A stretch of DNA of 64,000 nt, from contig NC_068576.1 in the NCBI RefSeq assembly GCF_025698545.1, positions 2,157,928 through 2,221,927 on the forward strand, given 5' to 3'. The notes under the pieces were generated by a model. It had not been told where the DNA came from, did not search any database, and saw only the letters and a list, made by a program, of their open reading frames with translations. This document shows positions 48,378-60,240 of the stretch, piece by piece. The stretch's first letter is position 1. Every line of letters starts with the position of its first letter. The DNA comes from Gossypium raimondii. Taxonomy: Eukaryota; Streptophyta; Magnoliopsida; Malvales; Malvaceae. A program made the translations under genes and the position numbers.

Positions 48378-48540
48378 CGAGAAGCCTGAGAACATTTCCC
48401 CAAAGGAACAGTGAAGCAAAGATGAAGATGATGAGCCATGAAGCGACAGTGATGAAGTTGAACTGATATACTTGAAGCAATATCCATGTTGCTGTTGAAA
48501 CCAGAACAACTGTTGCACACTTGCACTCACTTTCTTTCTC
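48378..48540 (-). pseudogene. Reticulon-like (RTNLB) exon fragment inside the hAT element
   Basis: After the acceptor ATATTTCAG the minus strand reads RKKVSASV, then with a one-base frame change ATVVLVSTATWILLQVYQFN, FITVASWLIIFIFASLFLWG, NVLRLLG. The order W-R-K-K, a first hydrophobic segment, a short hydrophilic turn, then a second hydrophobic segment ending LFLWGN fits the start of the reticulon homology domain of plant ER-shaping reticulon-like proteins. It is a single exon piece joined directly to the 3' end of a peroxidase intron. Identification is by pattern and less certain than the peroxidase. Confidence 0.6.
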
Positions 48541-48939
48541 CTGAAATATTTTTGAAAGAAAGTAGTTTGGGGGTGTATTCCTTTGTGTTTTCAAGTAATG
48601 AAACGTTGAATTTGTTGATTGAAAAAATTAAGTGAAGAACAAAGAGGAGTTTGTTTGATTTACACATGCACAAGTGTAGAGAACAACGTGGAAGCCATGC
48701 AACAGTCGGTAAAACTGGAGAACTAAATGGTCAAGTTAAGCCCTTGGTTACCAAAGAGAGTAAGGAGAGTAGTGAAGTTGTGGAAAGGGCTTGGAATGTT
48801 TTACAATAAGTTGTGGGAATTTTAAAAAAATTCACTACCGCGATACCCGCAATGACCGCAATAGCATCTGTTATGTCCGCAACCGCGATAAACGCAACGC
48901 GACCGAAAACGCGGCCGCGACCGCAATTTAAATCCCTGG

Positions 48940-50257
48940 GCGCATGACTATATCTTGTTTTCTCAATCTACTACTAAACTGATATTTTTTTAGATTTACC
49001 TATTATAAAATTTGAAGGGAACATATACTGATCTTTGTTGTTGCAAGGAATTGGATTGCTTTTGTTACCAAGGTATTGTTTGTTTTGGAGATCTAAGGTT
49101 TGTTTCTCATGGTTTTACTTTTTTTTGAAATGCATCCGAATAAGGAAGGGCGAGCTTTGTTTCCCGAAACCATAATCCAATCCTTGACTAGATACCTCAA
49201 TGCTCATGGATCCATGTGTTTCCAGTTTTTTTTTCAGAATTTGTTCAACCATATTGGAGTGCCCTTCTTTTAGTTGATAGAAGAATTATTAATATTTTTA
49301 CATTGATTATTAAAATGCTTTGCTTGTGAGTCGTCAACTTTCGTTTTTCAGTTTCTAGTTCGTCTTTAAAGATATACTTCAACACATCGTAGCAATTGCA
49401 GATAACGAACTTCCAACTCCTCGTAATCAAGAATTACAACAGGATATAGGATTGGATAGCTCTTCCACATTTCATTTGAGCTAAACCTAAATAATGAATA
49501 GGGTTCATGGCTATGGTTGGATGGCTTCGGTTCAGTTCATGAGGCTTGTTCAATGGGGTAGTTGGATGGATTTAGCTCATTAGTTTGAACTGGGTTGATG
49601 GTTTTAGTTTTGATGCAAGGAATTTAGAACATGATTACTGGATCTCTTCTCAAATCTCTCAATAATTAATAATTAAACTATTATAGAATCACGATTATCC
49701 AGATTAAAGCTGGCCTGTAAAGTAGAGGATTATTCTTTTGTTACAATTTGTATATTTTTTATATGAAAGCTACTATATAGATTTTTATTGATGAATTTGC
49801 TTGGATTTCGAATATGGTATCCACATTATCGTATATTTAGGATATAAATGTGTATTTAAAATAACAAATAATAAATAATGAAGGGCAATGTCTGAAATTA
49901 TTAATAATAATAACAATAACATATATGCAATATGTACGTAAAATAAAAATATAACTTAAATTACAAGTAAAAGAAATTTAGAAACGTAAATATATTATAT
50001 TAACAATATTAAATGCACTCAATTGTTATTTATAATATCGTCATGTCAAATAGACTTATAACACTATCAACTATATTATCAAAAATATATAAATAATATG
50101 GGTAAATAATTTTAAAATAAATATTGATGATATACAAATTTTTCTAAATTCAAATCTACCTTACTTAGATTTTACCATAAAAACATATCTCTTTCTGTGT
50201 CCGGTGAAAATGAAAAAAGCATCAAGCAAGGGAAAACTAAAATATTCTAGCAATTGG
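48940..50257. other. Non-coding, AT-rich, no gene seen
   Basis: Continues the 3' flank of the kinase pseudogene, then AT-rich intergenic DNA. A 61-codon frame on the minus strand (49245-49430) has no domain. Confidence 0.5.
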
Positions 50258-50832
50258 AGGGTTTTTTAGGTCAACTTCTGCAATTAGTCCCTGTATTTTG
50301 TGTGAGGCGTGGATTTAATTCCTATATTTTAATTTGATTAATTTTAGTCTTTATATTTTCCGAATTGAAACTTTTAATCTTTGTATTTTTAAATTTTGAA
50401 AATTTGACCCTGACTTAAACAGTGACAATTAAACTCGTTTCGTTAAATCTAATTACTAGTCATTTATTATGCGTACGATTGTAGGTTTAATCCATATTTT
50501 TCAATTGGATTATTGTAAGTCTCTATAATTTTTAGATTTTGAAATTTTAGTCTTGACGGAAATGATAATCATTAATCCATTAACTGAATTCCTAGCGAGT
50601 AATAAGCGGAAACAACAAGCTAGTATGACATTACGTATGTATATGATAATATATTTGTCGCATTAGATTTTGGAAATAGCTAAACTTAATAAATTTAATT
50701 GTTATCATTTAGAGAGGACTGAAATTTTAAAATTCAAAAGTACAAGGACTACAAATGACCAAATTAAAGTGTAGGGATTAAATCCATAACTTTCATAAAC
50801 TACAGGGACTAATAAAAATTTTAACCTTTTTT
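50258..50832. mobile_element. Foldback MITE, MULE-like
   Basis: The left arm (GGTCAACTTCTGCAATTAGTCC.., then GTGGATTTAATTCCTATATT and TTAGTCTTTATATTTTC) matches the reverse complement of the right arm (GGTTAAAATTTTTATTAGTCC.., ATGGATTTAATCCCTACACT, GTAGTCCTTGTACTTTTG) for roughly 150 bp. The ATTAGTCCCTGTA block is common in plant foldback elements of the Mutator type. There is no coding sequence and no clean target duplication. Confidence 0.6.
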
Positions 50833-50939
50833 ATTATGATAGCAAAACAATACTTTACTAGAAATTTAATTTTATACGTGTTTCTCTTAATTTATAGATT
50901 TTAAGTTTTCCAAGAAATGGAAAGGACAAATAGTTTCTG

Positions 50940-51794
50940 TAAACTGCAACTCCAGCTTTGGTTTTTGTCAGAAGAAACAAAAGAAACAGCAGAGCCAAAT
51001 GTGTGGGTTTCAGCCTTTCAGTTCACAGCACACCCTCCTCTCTTTACTCTGACTCCTCACAATGCCTTTTCCCTGCATTTTGGCTAACCTTTCCTTGGGG
51101 TGTTCTCAATCATGGATCTCTTCTCTTGACACTTCTCTTCACTGAGGCCTGTTTCTTTCTTTCATGCTTCTTATTCTCCATTTTTCCTTTCTATCATTGT
51201 GTGTACAATGTGTGCTTGATTTGGAGGTTTTCTAACATGGGTTTGGCTCCTTTTATAGTTGGTTGATTTGTTTTTGCATCTTTAGTGGCAACAAATAGCT
51301 GCACTGCTCCTCCATGTTCTTTTAGTTGACTTTCATTGTTTAGTGTTAAGATTGCAAAGTACCATTACTTGGTTTCTCTTTAAACTCCATCTTTTGGGGT
51401 CTTTCGATCTGCCCCTTTGAAAGAATTTTTTTCCCTTTATATTGCTTTAAGTCTATATGGAGACTTGCATTTCCTTGGTAATGGTGCCTGCATTATATTA
51501 GTCCAAAATAAGAAAAGTTCCAAATACAGTAATGCTTGAAATCTTGAATCTAATGGTAATTTATTATGAGATCTGGGGTGTACTTATATGTTCATTTAGA
51601 CTAATTGTGGTATTTTCATTCAACTGAGTATTTTAGCATTGAGGACTAAGAGATGACTTCCATTGGGATCATAAAGCTGTTAGATTGTCAGCTGAATTAA
51701 AACCCTTCGCATATTTGTATTTCTCCCAACATAATATAGGTGTCATTGTATATCTGCAGGTTGGAGCTAGGTATTGATTTGTTCTTCAGTATCA
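50940..51794 (+). promoter_or_regulatory. PPPDE gene leader and probable leader intron
   Basis: CT-rich leader-like sequence from about 50990 to 51100 is followed by T-rich intron-like DNA ending in the acceptor ATATCTGCAG at about 51760, 35 bases before the coding start. The 102-codon open frame at 50958-51266 has no domain and runs through this leader. A leader intron is inferred from the acceptor and composition. Confidence 0.45.
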
Positions 51795-53494
51795 ATGAAA
51801 TTGCAACCAAAACATGGTTGGCACTCTATTATGCCTCTTCGACGCCGAGGCAATTCTGGTACTCAATTTTGTATGTTTCCGAAAGCAAAGTCGGCAGGCT
51901 GTAGTCCTGGCAATGCTCCTGTCTACCTTAATGTGTATGACTTAACAAATGTCAATGGCTATGTTTATTGGGCAGGTCTTGGTATCTTCCACACTGGGGT
52001 TGAAGGTTAGCTTTGTTTCTTTGTTCATCAGTTTTCTTGGGCATTTATTTGGCTTGAAACTGTTATAATGGTATCTAAAAGTCTTCGAATGCAAAAGATG
52101 TCAGTCATTATCTTTCTTTTAATTTGCAAAAGCGTGAGACCGTTATGCAACTCAAGTAACTAGTTATTGCTTTTGCTACTATGCGATCGCATTGGCACCG
52201 GGGAAGCATAAGGTTGTTGTCTATTGTTAGGCCGGGAAGGAGGGACCAAACAGTGAATTGGTGCAGATTTATTATATCAGAAACTTAGCATTTGCCCTCT
52301 AATTGTTCACCGATAAATGCTCTGCTATGATATGACATGAGCTCATCTTCTTTAGACTAACTATGATATGACAAGTAAAATCCTTCATTTTCTCCTTGCT
52401 TCATAAATTCCAAGATGTATTCTCAAGGTTTCTTTGGTTATCTATAAACAAGCAAGGAAGTGTATCTGATGGCTGTCAATCATGAGACATGAAATTGAAT
52501 AAACTTTTTTTTTTCCTCATAAAACAAGAAATTACATAGTTTTGCATTATTTTATAGTATTCTCATGATGTTTGCATGCTTACAGTTCAAGGTGTAGAGT
52601 ATGCCTTTGGAGCTCATGACTACCCAACTAGTGGAGTATTTGAGGTTGAACCTCGACAGTGCCCCGGATTCAAGTTTAGGAAATCAATTTTCATGGGAAC
52701 AACATGCTTGGATCCTGTCCAGCTAAGAGAATTTGTGGAACACCAATCTGCAAGTTACAATGGTGACTCATATAACTTGATTTATAAGAACTGCAACCAT
52801 TTCTGTGAAGATATATGTTACAAGCTGACAGGGAACCATACACCAAAGTGGGTGAATCGACTTGCAAGAATCGGTACTATAAATTGAGCCTAAAATTCTT
52901 TGGGGTCAACAACATATCTTTGCTTGAATGCTTTAGTATATATGTTGGTGTTGATGGAGCCTTAATGAACTATTCTAACCCGAATTTTTAATTCAACACT
53001 TTAGGCAACCCTTTCTTTACTTTATGCCATTGAGAGTTGCTTATCACATGTTACTTCCTACTTTTCTAGAGCACGAGGTGTTTAGTAGGCTTATGATATA
53101 CACCTTATGCTGAAGCTATATTATTATTGTTGATAGAGATGATTTACCGATATAGATTATAACCGAAGCAGAATCAATGGCTACAGTAACCTGTCTTGTT
53201 TAGGTCATTAGCAGTCGGTCTTCACCTTGTTATTTTTGGATCCTTCTTGTAGGTTCATTGTGCAACTGCATTCTTCCTGAGGCTCTTAAAGCGTCTGCAG
53301 TGCGCCATGACCCCAACTTCCGACCTGACAGTGAAAAGAAGAGGCTAAGAAGTGCCTTCAGTTGCTTATCCTCAATCTCAATGCCTCAAAAGGAAGTGTC
53401 AATGTCTTCCCTCTTTTTGCACTCTCATTATAAAGGCTGTCTACCGCCATGGGAGTTAAAGAGATCAAAAAGCAGCTCATTGAAACAACAGTGA
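51795..53494 (+). CDS. PPPDE/DeSI-like deubiquitinase or deSUMOylase, 3 exons, complete
   Basis: Papain-fold cysteine peptidase of the PPPDE superfamily, whose members act on ubiquitin or SUMO conjugates; the plant group has unclear substrates. Exons 51795-52005, 52586-52873, 53253-53494 sum to 247 codons (246 aa) with matching phase-1 joins. The domain runs from VYLNVYDLTNVNGYVYWAG (residues 43-61) to about residue 165. The circularly permuted dyad is visible: H66 (GIFHTGVE) and C140 (KNCNHFCEDICYKLTG). Family marks EYAFGAHDYPTSGVFEV and PKWVNRLARIG are intact. The tail is basic and Ser-rich (WELKRSKSSSLKQQ). The ATG at 51795 is chosen over one 21 bases upstream because MKLQPKHGWHS resembles the family start. 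Convergent with HDR. Confidence 0.92.
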
Positions 53495-54662
53495 GTAAGG
53501 CTATTATTGAAGCACTGGTGTCACTTGAAGGGGCAAAATCTGTACAAGTTTTTTCTTTTTGAAAGTCAGCAATGGAGTTTTTCTTATTATTTCTTTAATG
53601 ACTCTGTTTTACTAACCGCAGCTTGGGAAGTTGATTGGTTGTTGATGTTGATTGATTCCGTTGTTCCGTATTTTCCCTTGCTTTTAGGTGTTTTTACAGT
53701 TTCATCATTCATTGTGTTTTACAAAACCTGAAATTAAAAAATATATATATTCTTATAATTAGATTTAAATAAGATATTAGTTTTATTATTAATATGGGCT
53801 GTACCAGCTTTGTCCTAGCTCCAGCCCTATCATGCTTATAAGACTGGACATGTAACCTGATGCAAAGAGTGGTCTATTAAATATCCAGCTAGATTGTGTA
53901 GGTAGCTCGGGTCTTGAACAAATCTATGTCTCATGCGTCTTAAGTGTAGGTCCTTGTGACGATGGGAAGAAAGTTTCTTTTCTTTTCTTTTTTTTTTATC
54001 ATCATCATTTTTATAGATTGATCTGCAAAGCTGTTTATTTGCTAGTTACCGACTATGAGATTGTAACGTAGAACTGGGAAACAGAGAAACGCAGGAGACG
54101 AGCATCTTCCACTTTGTTATTCGCACGAAAGGATCATGTTTTGGGGGATAAAACGGTAGTATAAAAGAACAGAAACATAATATAAGGCTTTAAACACGAT
54201 TATGACAAAAAATACTATCACACTTACGCGTTATCAAATTTACTAGAGGCTAAATCAAACATGCATTATTTGTTACCTCTTAAAAATGTCAGATTATAGA
54301 CTAATCTAAGGTTGCTTCATATTAACACAGATAAAGTTCTTTAAAAGAAAAAAAAAACCCCCAACTTCTTTAGTATTCAAATCAAACAGGACGGCTGATT
54401 TAACTAAGACGTTGAACTAAAGGCAATGTCTTTAAAACACATGAAAGCTAATCCGGTTCACTACTCTTCACCCTGGTCTAGATCTGTGTACTGTGAAATG
54501 GGTACTCAAAGTTTACATATATCATAAATAAATAAGAATATATACAGTAACATACAGCATTAGAGTTCAAGGGTACATGCTATTTCGCTGTTTTAATTAT
54601 ATTGACAAGATTGTGCATACCAAACAAGCATCAAAGGCTGATGCACCTCTGTAAACCTATAT
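53495..54662. other. Convergent intergenic region, PPPDE gene and HDR
   Basis: 3' ends of both genes and AT-rich DNA with TTTTC-runs at about 53980. The 74-codon frame at 53507-53731 follows the stop closely but has no domain. No further gene. Confidence 0.5.
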
Positions 54663-57457
54663 TTATACTACCCGCAACAATTCTTCGCGTTTTATATCAA
54701 ACACCTTGATGAGGGCCTCCTCGACAACCTGGTTAATACAATTAAGCAGAAAAGGGTTTGTTATATAATGTACGAACCAGATTGTGTTATAAAAGAGAAT
54801 CATGATATCAGCTCATACAACATGTACGGTATGATCATTGCCTGCATTAGCTACAATCCAATAAAGTTGCAAGCTGTGAAGTTCATACTATAAACAAGTG
54901 ATCTCGAGTCTTTACAAGAATAAAACATTTAGGCTTTATTGGTAGTCATTAGAGTGAATAGATGTTTTTTCTTCCCATCCATATACTAGGTAGGTAATAT
55001 ATCTTATTTATTCAAAATGTTGTTGTCGTTGTTTTTTCCTGATAAGGATAAAAAATAATCATATTTCCTATTTTCTTCCTCACTTTCTCTCCTACAGAAC
55101 ACTTTTGAAAATGTTTTCTCTCACTCTTAAACACAACCCCTTCCAACCTCACTTTTCTACCCTACAAAGCAAGGAGTACAAAAAGGACATACAATTCATG
55201 CAAATTATAAGTAAACCAAACTGTACAGTTACCTTATCTGGTGTGGAGGCACCAGATGTAACACCAATTGTGATGGGACCCTCTGGTAGCCAGTTTTCTG
55301 TCTCAACCAGCTCCCCATGCTGCCACAACACAGCAGATGCATAGTCAGAATAAAAATTGCAATTTTTTGACTGGCATAATTAGAAGTTGATTAAGAATTG
55401 GATTAGTTTGGATTCAGACTTACTTTCAATTTGTGAGCTATTCTGTTTCCTGGACCTATTCTCTGCTCACTGTCAATCCAATATGAGGGGATCCCATGGT
55501 CCTCTGAAATTTCTTGAAGATGTGAGGTGTTGCTTGAGTTCCACCCACCGACTACTAACATAAGATCCAGGTTTTCCTCCACCAACTTATACATTGCATC
55601 TTGTCTTTCCTGTGAAAAAGATGATAAATCAAGTTTAATTCAATGACTAACAGAAAAATTGGTATATAATCAGTTGAGAGGCAAGAATACGTGAAGAAAC
55701 AGTATATGCTGTAAAGTCCTCCATAAGAAAATAGATTCAAAAATTTATAAAGGAAACCAAACTATCACAAATGCTTGACTTACTTGTGTTGCATCACAAA
55801 TTGTGTTAAAGCTTATAAAGTGATCATTGACATTTTCCACTCCATATTTTTGCATCATTGTCCTCTCTACTAATTTTCCTGTTAAACCAAAAATGTAACA
55901 TGTGGCTCAACTCTCAAATAGCAATTCCTTGCAAACAAAAGGTGTTTTGTGATAGGTGCATGAGTGCCACTAACCAATTTCCTCTGTCTCTCCCTTCAGC
56001 ATTGTTGTTTGATTCGCAATGCCAACTTTTACCAGGTCACGATCTGGATCAAATCCCTTTGAAGTGGCATATTTAAATTTCTGCAAAAGAGCTGATAATC
56101 GTCTGAACATTTTCACAATGGCAGGTTCATCTTACATATGAAGAAACTAAAAAACAAAGACTATACCTCCATAAATGCCTCTTTGGTTGAGCTAGATCCA
56201 TCGAGTTCGCCTCCAAGAATGTAATCACAAACATATATTGCCTCCACAAATCAAACAACATGGAGAAACAATTTTTACAAACAATTATAAGAACACAAGA
56301 ACAGAATACTAGCCACTTTATGACATACCTCAGTCATATTCTTCACAATGATATATGCTCCAGCAAAAGATGCAGTCGCGATTGTCTCCTCGTGAGCATA
56401 TTTACCATGGATAATTGATGTGTAGTCTCCTTTCTTGTGCTTCTCCACAGTGTTCCATACCTTCAAAAGAAATAAGAACTCGTGATTTCGATGGTCAAAA
56501 GTTGATAACAGAAACAAAAATTACTAAAACAGCAAACCAGTTACAGCAGAAGATACCTTAGCTACCCAAGGACAAGTTGTATCAACAATTTGTACATTTT
56601 TCTCATTCAAGGTCAACATCTCGTCAACTCCAGCTCCAAACGCAGGGAAAACCACAACATTACTCTTGTTCACTACATCAAACTGTTTTTTCCCTTCTTC
56701 AATTGGAATAACTTCAACTTCCATCTCCTCTAATCGCTGCAGTTAAGAAAAAACTATATTTATGTAAAGAAACTAATAAACCCAGTAATTCATTAATTTC
56801 AAAGAAATTTTGTATCATTTTATAGTATAATCTGAGTAAAATAGTACTAGTAGTGGAGAAAACAGTAAGTATAGACCTTATTAACAGTTGGATTGTGGAT
56901 AATTTCATTTGTAAGCCAAATTTTCTCATAGGGAAACTGTTTTCTGGCTTCATAAGCGATTTGGACAGCTCTCTCAACTCCCCAGCAAAAACCATATGCT
57001 TCAGCCAATTTTACCCTAACATTTCCCCATGTATACTCGTTTCCATTTTCCTTCAACTTTTTTATGATATCACCTGAAATTTTTTTATCCAAAAAATATC
57101 AAACTTTCTACCAAAATTCAAATGAAATCCTTTCTATATGTTAAATAAATAAGCGGATTTTCCCCCTTTTTTCTATTTGGAGATTAACTTACTAGTGTAC
57201 TCCTGATTCATAAGCTCGAGTGTTTCCTCCTTGTGACCGAACCCCTTCCGGTTATAATTCTTGCTCCTCGTCAAGTCATGTCGAAAAGTCTTGGCATCGA
57301 AGTTATCGAGATCCACAGCTACGGAAGAGGAAGAAGCAACATCACCGGAGCATCTGACGGTGAGAGGCTTCCGGAAACTTAGAGCTCCGGATTTTCCGCC
57401 GAAATTATCGTAAGCGGCGCGGATGCAGAAGCGGTTTACTTGCAGAGAAGTGGCCAT
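54663..57457 (-). CDS. HDR: 4-hydroxy-3-methylbut-2-enyl diphosphate reductase (HDR/IspH), 10 exons
   Basis: Last enzyme of the plastid MEP pathway, reducing HMBPP to IPP and DMAPP with a [4Fe-4S] cluster. Exons on the minus strand: 57457-57193, 57073-56877, 56736-56557, 56460-56329, 56241-56167, 56080-55975, 55878-55784, 55609-55424, 55319-55233, 54728-54663, summing to 463 codons (462 aa) with all phases consistent. Cluster-binding cysteines fall at C118 ([11 protein letters not shown]), C209 (VDTTCPWV) and C346 (FNTICDATQ), with the 91 and 137 spacing of plant HDR. Conserved histidines are in [11 protein letters not shown] and [22 protein letters not shown] and [10 protein letters not shown] are also intact. 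The first roughly 35 residues are rich in Ser, Arg and Ala and lack acids apart from one Asp, as in a plastid transit peptide. Plant-specific N-terminal extension before the reductase core is present. No defect seen. Confidence 0.96.
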
Positions 57458-57848
57458 TAGACAGAGAAAGAGAGAGAAGATGGGGGAAATCCGGCGCAGG
57501 GTAGCGTAGGGAATGTTCTAAATTCAGTGTGATTAGGGTAGGGGGTGAGTGCGCATTTTTATCTTTGCACAGGTATGGTGCAACTCCATGGATTTCGTTT
57601 GATAGTTAATTAGTTATTTCTTTGTCGTTTTGTTTACTAGAATCGTTGGTTTTTGGTTCTCTCTATCGAGTCGACGTTGACGTAATGGCCGTCAACGGTC
57701 TTTACTTTTTAGTTCCCCTGCTCCCCTCTTTGCCATCCCGATCTAGTGCTTGTTGCCAGCCAACAACGCTTCTCAGCACTAGTCACTGGCTTTCATCTTT
57801 TCTTTCTTCATGATATTTAGATTTTGCAAAAATATATAGACAAAGTAA
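57458..57848. promoter_or_regulatory. HDR upstream region
   Basis: Leader (purine-rich on the plus strand near 57465) and promoter of HDR on the minus strand. The 63-codon frame at 57622-57813 has no domain. No known plastid-gene light element could be named with confidence. Confidence 0.4.
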
Positions 57849-57998
57849 GGCTGGGTTTGGATGGTTAGTGGGTTTCCCTACTGTTAGTGTAAAAATAGTG
57901 ATGGCGGTGAGATTAGATACTATAGCGACACTGTAGCGTGAGACAAAAAGTAAGCTAAATGCACCATACTACACCTAATCGTCCATCTAAACTCAGCC
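57849..57998. mobile_element. Tourist-like MITE (PIF/Harbinger), 150 bp
   Basis: Ends GGCTGGGTTTGGATGG and, reversed, GGCTGAGTTTAGATGG, flanked by TAA at 57846-57848 and 57999-58001. The core GTTAGTGTAAAAATAG.., GGCGGTGAGATTAGATACTA and GTGAGACAAAAAGTAAGCTA is the reverse complement of the core of 36809-36947, with an extra 11 bp here. It is in the HDR upstream region, about 0.4 kb from the start codon. Confidence 0.88.
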
Positions 57999-59638
57999 TA
58001 ATAAACCTTGAAAGACACCCGAGCTGTAGGTGGGTAGGTATAAAACACAAAAATCAAATATTAATCTTAAAATTTTTAGTTTCATTATTCATCTAATCTA
58101 AAATTTATTTTAAAATTATAATTTATTTTATTTTTTAAAATGTTAAAATAATAAAATCTATTGTATTTTTAGAAAAAAAAATGAAAGAAATATCATTAAA
58201 TCAAAGAAAAAAAAACGGAGAACATAAACCAAGACTTCTAAAACTCAAGTCAACAAATTCATCCATGCACTCGAACTTAACATTCAACTCTCTTTGTGGA
58301 AATAAGCTCAAATTCATTACAAATAAGTTTAAACAAGAAAAGATAGGAAGAAAATTTCATTCTGTGTGGTTTGCATAGAATAAAATCAGTAAAGAAAATA
58401 AGTTTAAGCAATTCATTCGTTCATTTAAGAATAACTAGTTTCTAGTATTACATGTGCAATTATACATTTTTTTTAATATTACATGTGCAATTACGCATTT
58501 AATTTTAATTAGTTTTTAAATAATGTATTTTAATTATTGTTACCTATATAATGATGAATATATACATAGTTTATCTTCTTATATATTTTTAAATTTGTAT
58601 ATCATTTAAAACTAAAAGAAAATAAACTATGTTGTTAATTTTAATTAATCAAATAAAATAAACTATATAAGAAAATAAATTATGTTGTTAATTTTTCTTT
58701 AATAAAAGGCAAATCAATATGTAGTAATTATAACAATAGTTCATGATAAATAGGAAATATATTTAAATTAAATTAATAAATATATTTAATAATAGTAATT
58801 AAAACCAATCGTTGGAATTTCTTTTCAAAACAAACACATGAAACATTTTTCACTTGCACCGAACAAATAATAGATGGATAAAAAAACAATTTTAAGAGTG
58901 CTTGCTTCACATAATATAAACTTATAGAAAAGTTAAAAAGAAAAAACTAAAGTCAGCTAATTGAGTGTTAGTTCGATTGGCATCGGCATTGTTACCAGTG
59001 CAGGAGGACGTGAAGCACATTATACCCTAATTTAAGGGTTTTAGGGCTATGGATAATTTTAGATATTATATAAGAAAGAGCAGATGTAATAAAAACTTAT
59101 AATCGTATTAATGTTAAAAATAATAATATCATTATATGTCGAATTCTTTTAACTAATAATTATAATTTTCAGAATTTTTCTATATGTGTTACTTAGAGTT
59201 TAATCATATGATGAACTTTCTTTAGTTTAATTTTTTTTGAAATTTGTGGTTTTATATATATTATTATAGATATAGATTATAGATGAGTATTAGAATGGAA
59301 TAAAATGTGAATAATTTATTTTTGGTTACTTTAGTCTCTCTACTTTCATTATTTTAATCTTACGTGGCCCCTACAACACCATTTCTCTGATTCTTCATTC
59401 CAAACATTGCCGCCTTCTGTCCTGGTTTTTACATTTTGATTACCATCTTCTGTCTGTCTTAGAGAGTTTAGTTGAGTCAAGTTCAAGTAGCAAGCACTAC
59501 ACAGTAGGATGAAAAGAAGATGATTGCTATCAGACCAAAGCCAAAGCACCAATCATTGATAGGATCATAACACAGACAAAGACCAAACATCATAGGACTC
59601 ATCACATATATTTTTTTTAAGGTCCTGCAATATACTGT
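57999..59638. other. AT-rich intergenic DNA with SINE-like remnant
   Basis: No gene. At about 58961-59040 the words GTGTTAGTTCGATTGGCATCG and AGGAGGACGTGAAGC resemble the tRNA-like head of a plant SINE with an A-box-like GTTCGATTGG, but no B box follows. Duplicated words such as TATTACATGTGCAATTA (58446 and 58479) and AACTATGTTGTTAATTTT are small local repeats. Confidence 0.35.
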
Positions 59639-60240
59639 TATAAAATTATAAGATACATGAGGGGGACAAGGATATAGGCAGGGATATAAACATAATGATA
59701 CATGATATCAGCGGACTCTGAATTTGCTGATCTGACCAGCCCTGGAGATACTAGGAGGCAAAACAATAAGATGGATAGGGCATCGATGAGGGTGAGCCGG
59801 AAGAAACTAGGAAAGACATTAACTAGGATGAAACATGCCTCGACAAAAGAGATACAGAAGGCTGCAATGTTTGGAATGAAGAACAAGAGAAATGCATCTC
59901 AAGGTTGTTTCCTGACTAGCTCCACATAAAGCACAAGTCGAGTCATCCGTTATTGATCTTCCACATCGCTTAATATTAGTCAACGAACGGTTGCGACTTA
60001 AAAGCCATAGTAACTATCGCACTCTTTTAGGAGTAATCGTCTAAAAGACTTGCCATAGGAACTCTTTAGGATCCAATTTATTCTTTGTAATTTGCGTGTA
60101 AGTAGCTGCTATAGGGAATCTATACCACTTTAGTTTCCTCTCCACATACATGTATCATTCCCCAAACTAGTCCTTGGTGGACACATTGAAGCAATACGCA
60201 GGAGCATAGAGTGACCGAGATAAGAGGCAAAAGAAATCCA
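59639..60240 (-). pseudogene. LINE reverse transcriptase zinc-binding (zf-RVT) fragment
   Basis: On the minus strand, across breaks: KWYRFPIAATYTQITKNKL, then KEFLWQVF, then TPKRVR, LLWLLSRNRSLTNIKRCG, and DDSTCALCGASQETTL. The order W.....P.., R.R.FLW, R.LTN..R.. and C.LCG...E is that of the zinc-binding domain at the C-terminal end of plant L1-type LINE reverse transcriptases. Stops interrupt it and no polymerase core remains. Open frames here on the plus strand are shadows. Confidence 0.6.

Larger units (their letters stand above)
47967..48939 (-). mobile_element. Pack-type hAT element carrying reticulon and peroxidase fragments
   Basis: A 973-bp element with inverted ends CCAGGGATTTAAATAGCGGT and, reversed, CCAGGGATTTAAATTGCGGT. 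It is flanked by TGGCATGA (47959-47966) and GCGCATGA (48940-48947), an 8-bp duplication with six of eight bases kept, as expected for an aged hAT insertion. Subterminal zones of about 200 bp (left) and 110 bp (right) are packed with GCGG/CCGC words (GCGGCCGC on both sides), the sort of sequence hAT transposases bind. There is no transposase. The interior holds pieces of two unrelated genes, both on the minus strand. It is inserted in the 3' flank of the kinase pseudogene; the ends rejoin as GGCATGA|CTATATC. Confidence 0.78.

Noticed and set aside
48168-48594. 120- and 117-codon minus-strand frames taken as one membrane-plus-peroxidase gene
   Set aside because: They are two gene fragments with a frame change and an intron end between them inside a hAT element, not one protein.
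55105-55344. 79-codon plus-strand frame and others opposite HDR exons
   Set aside because: Antisense shadows of HDR.
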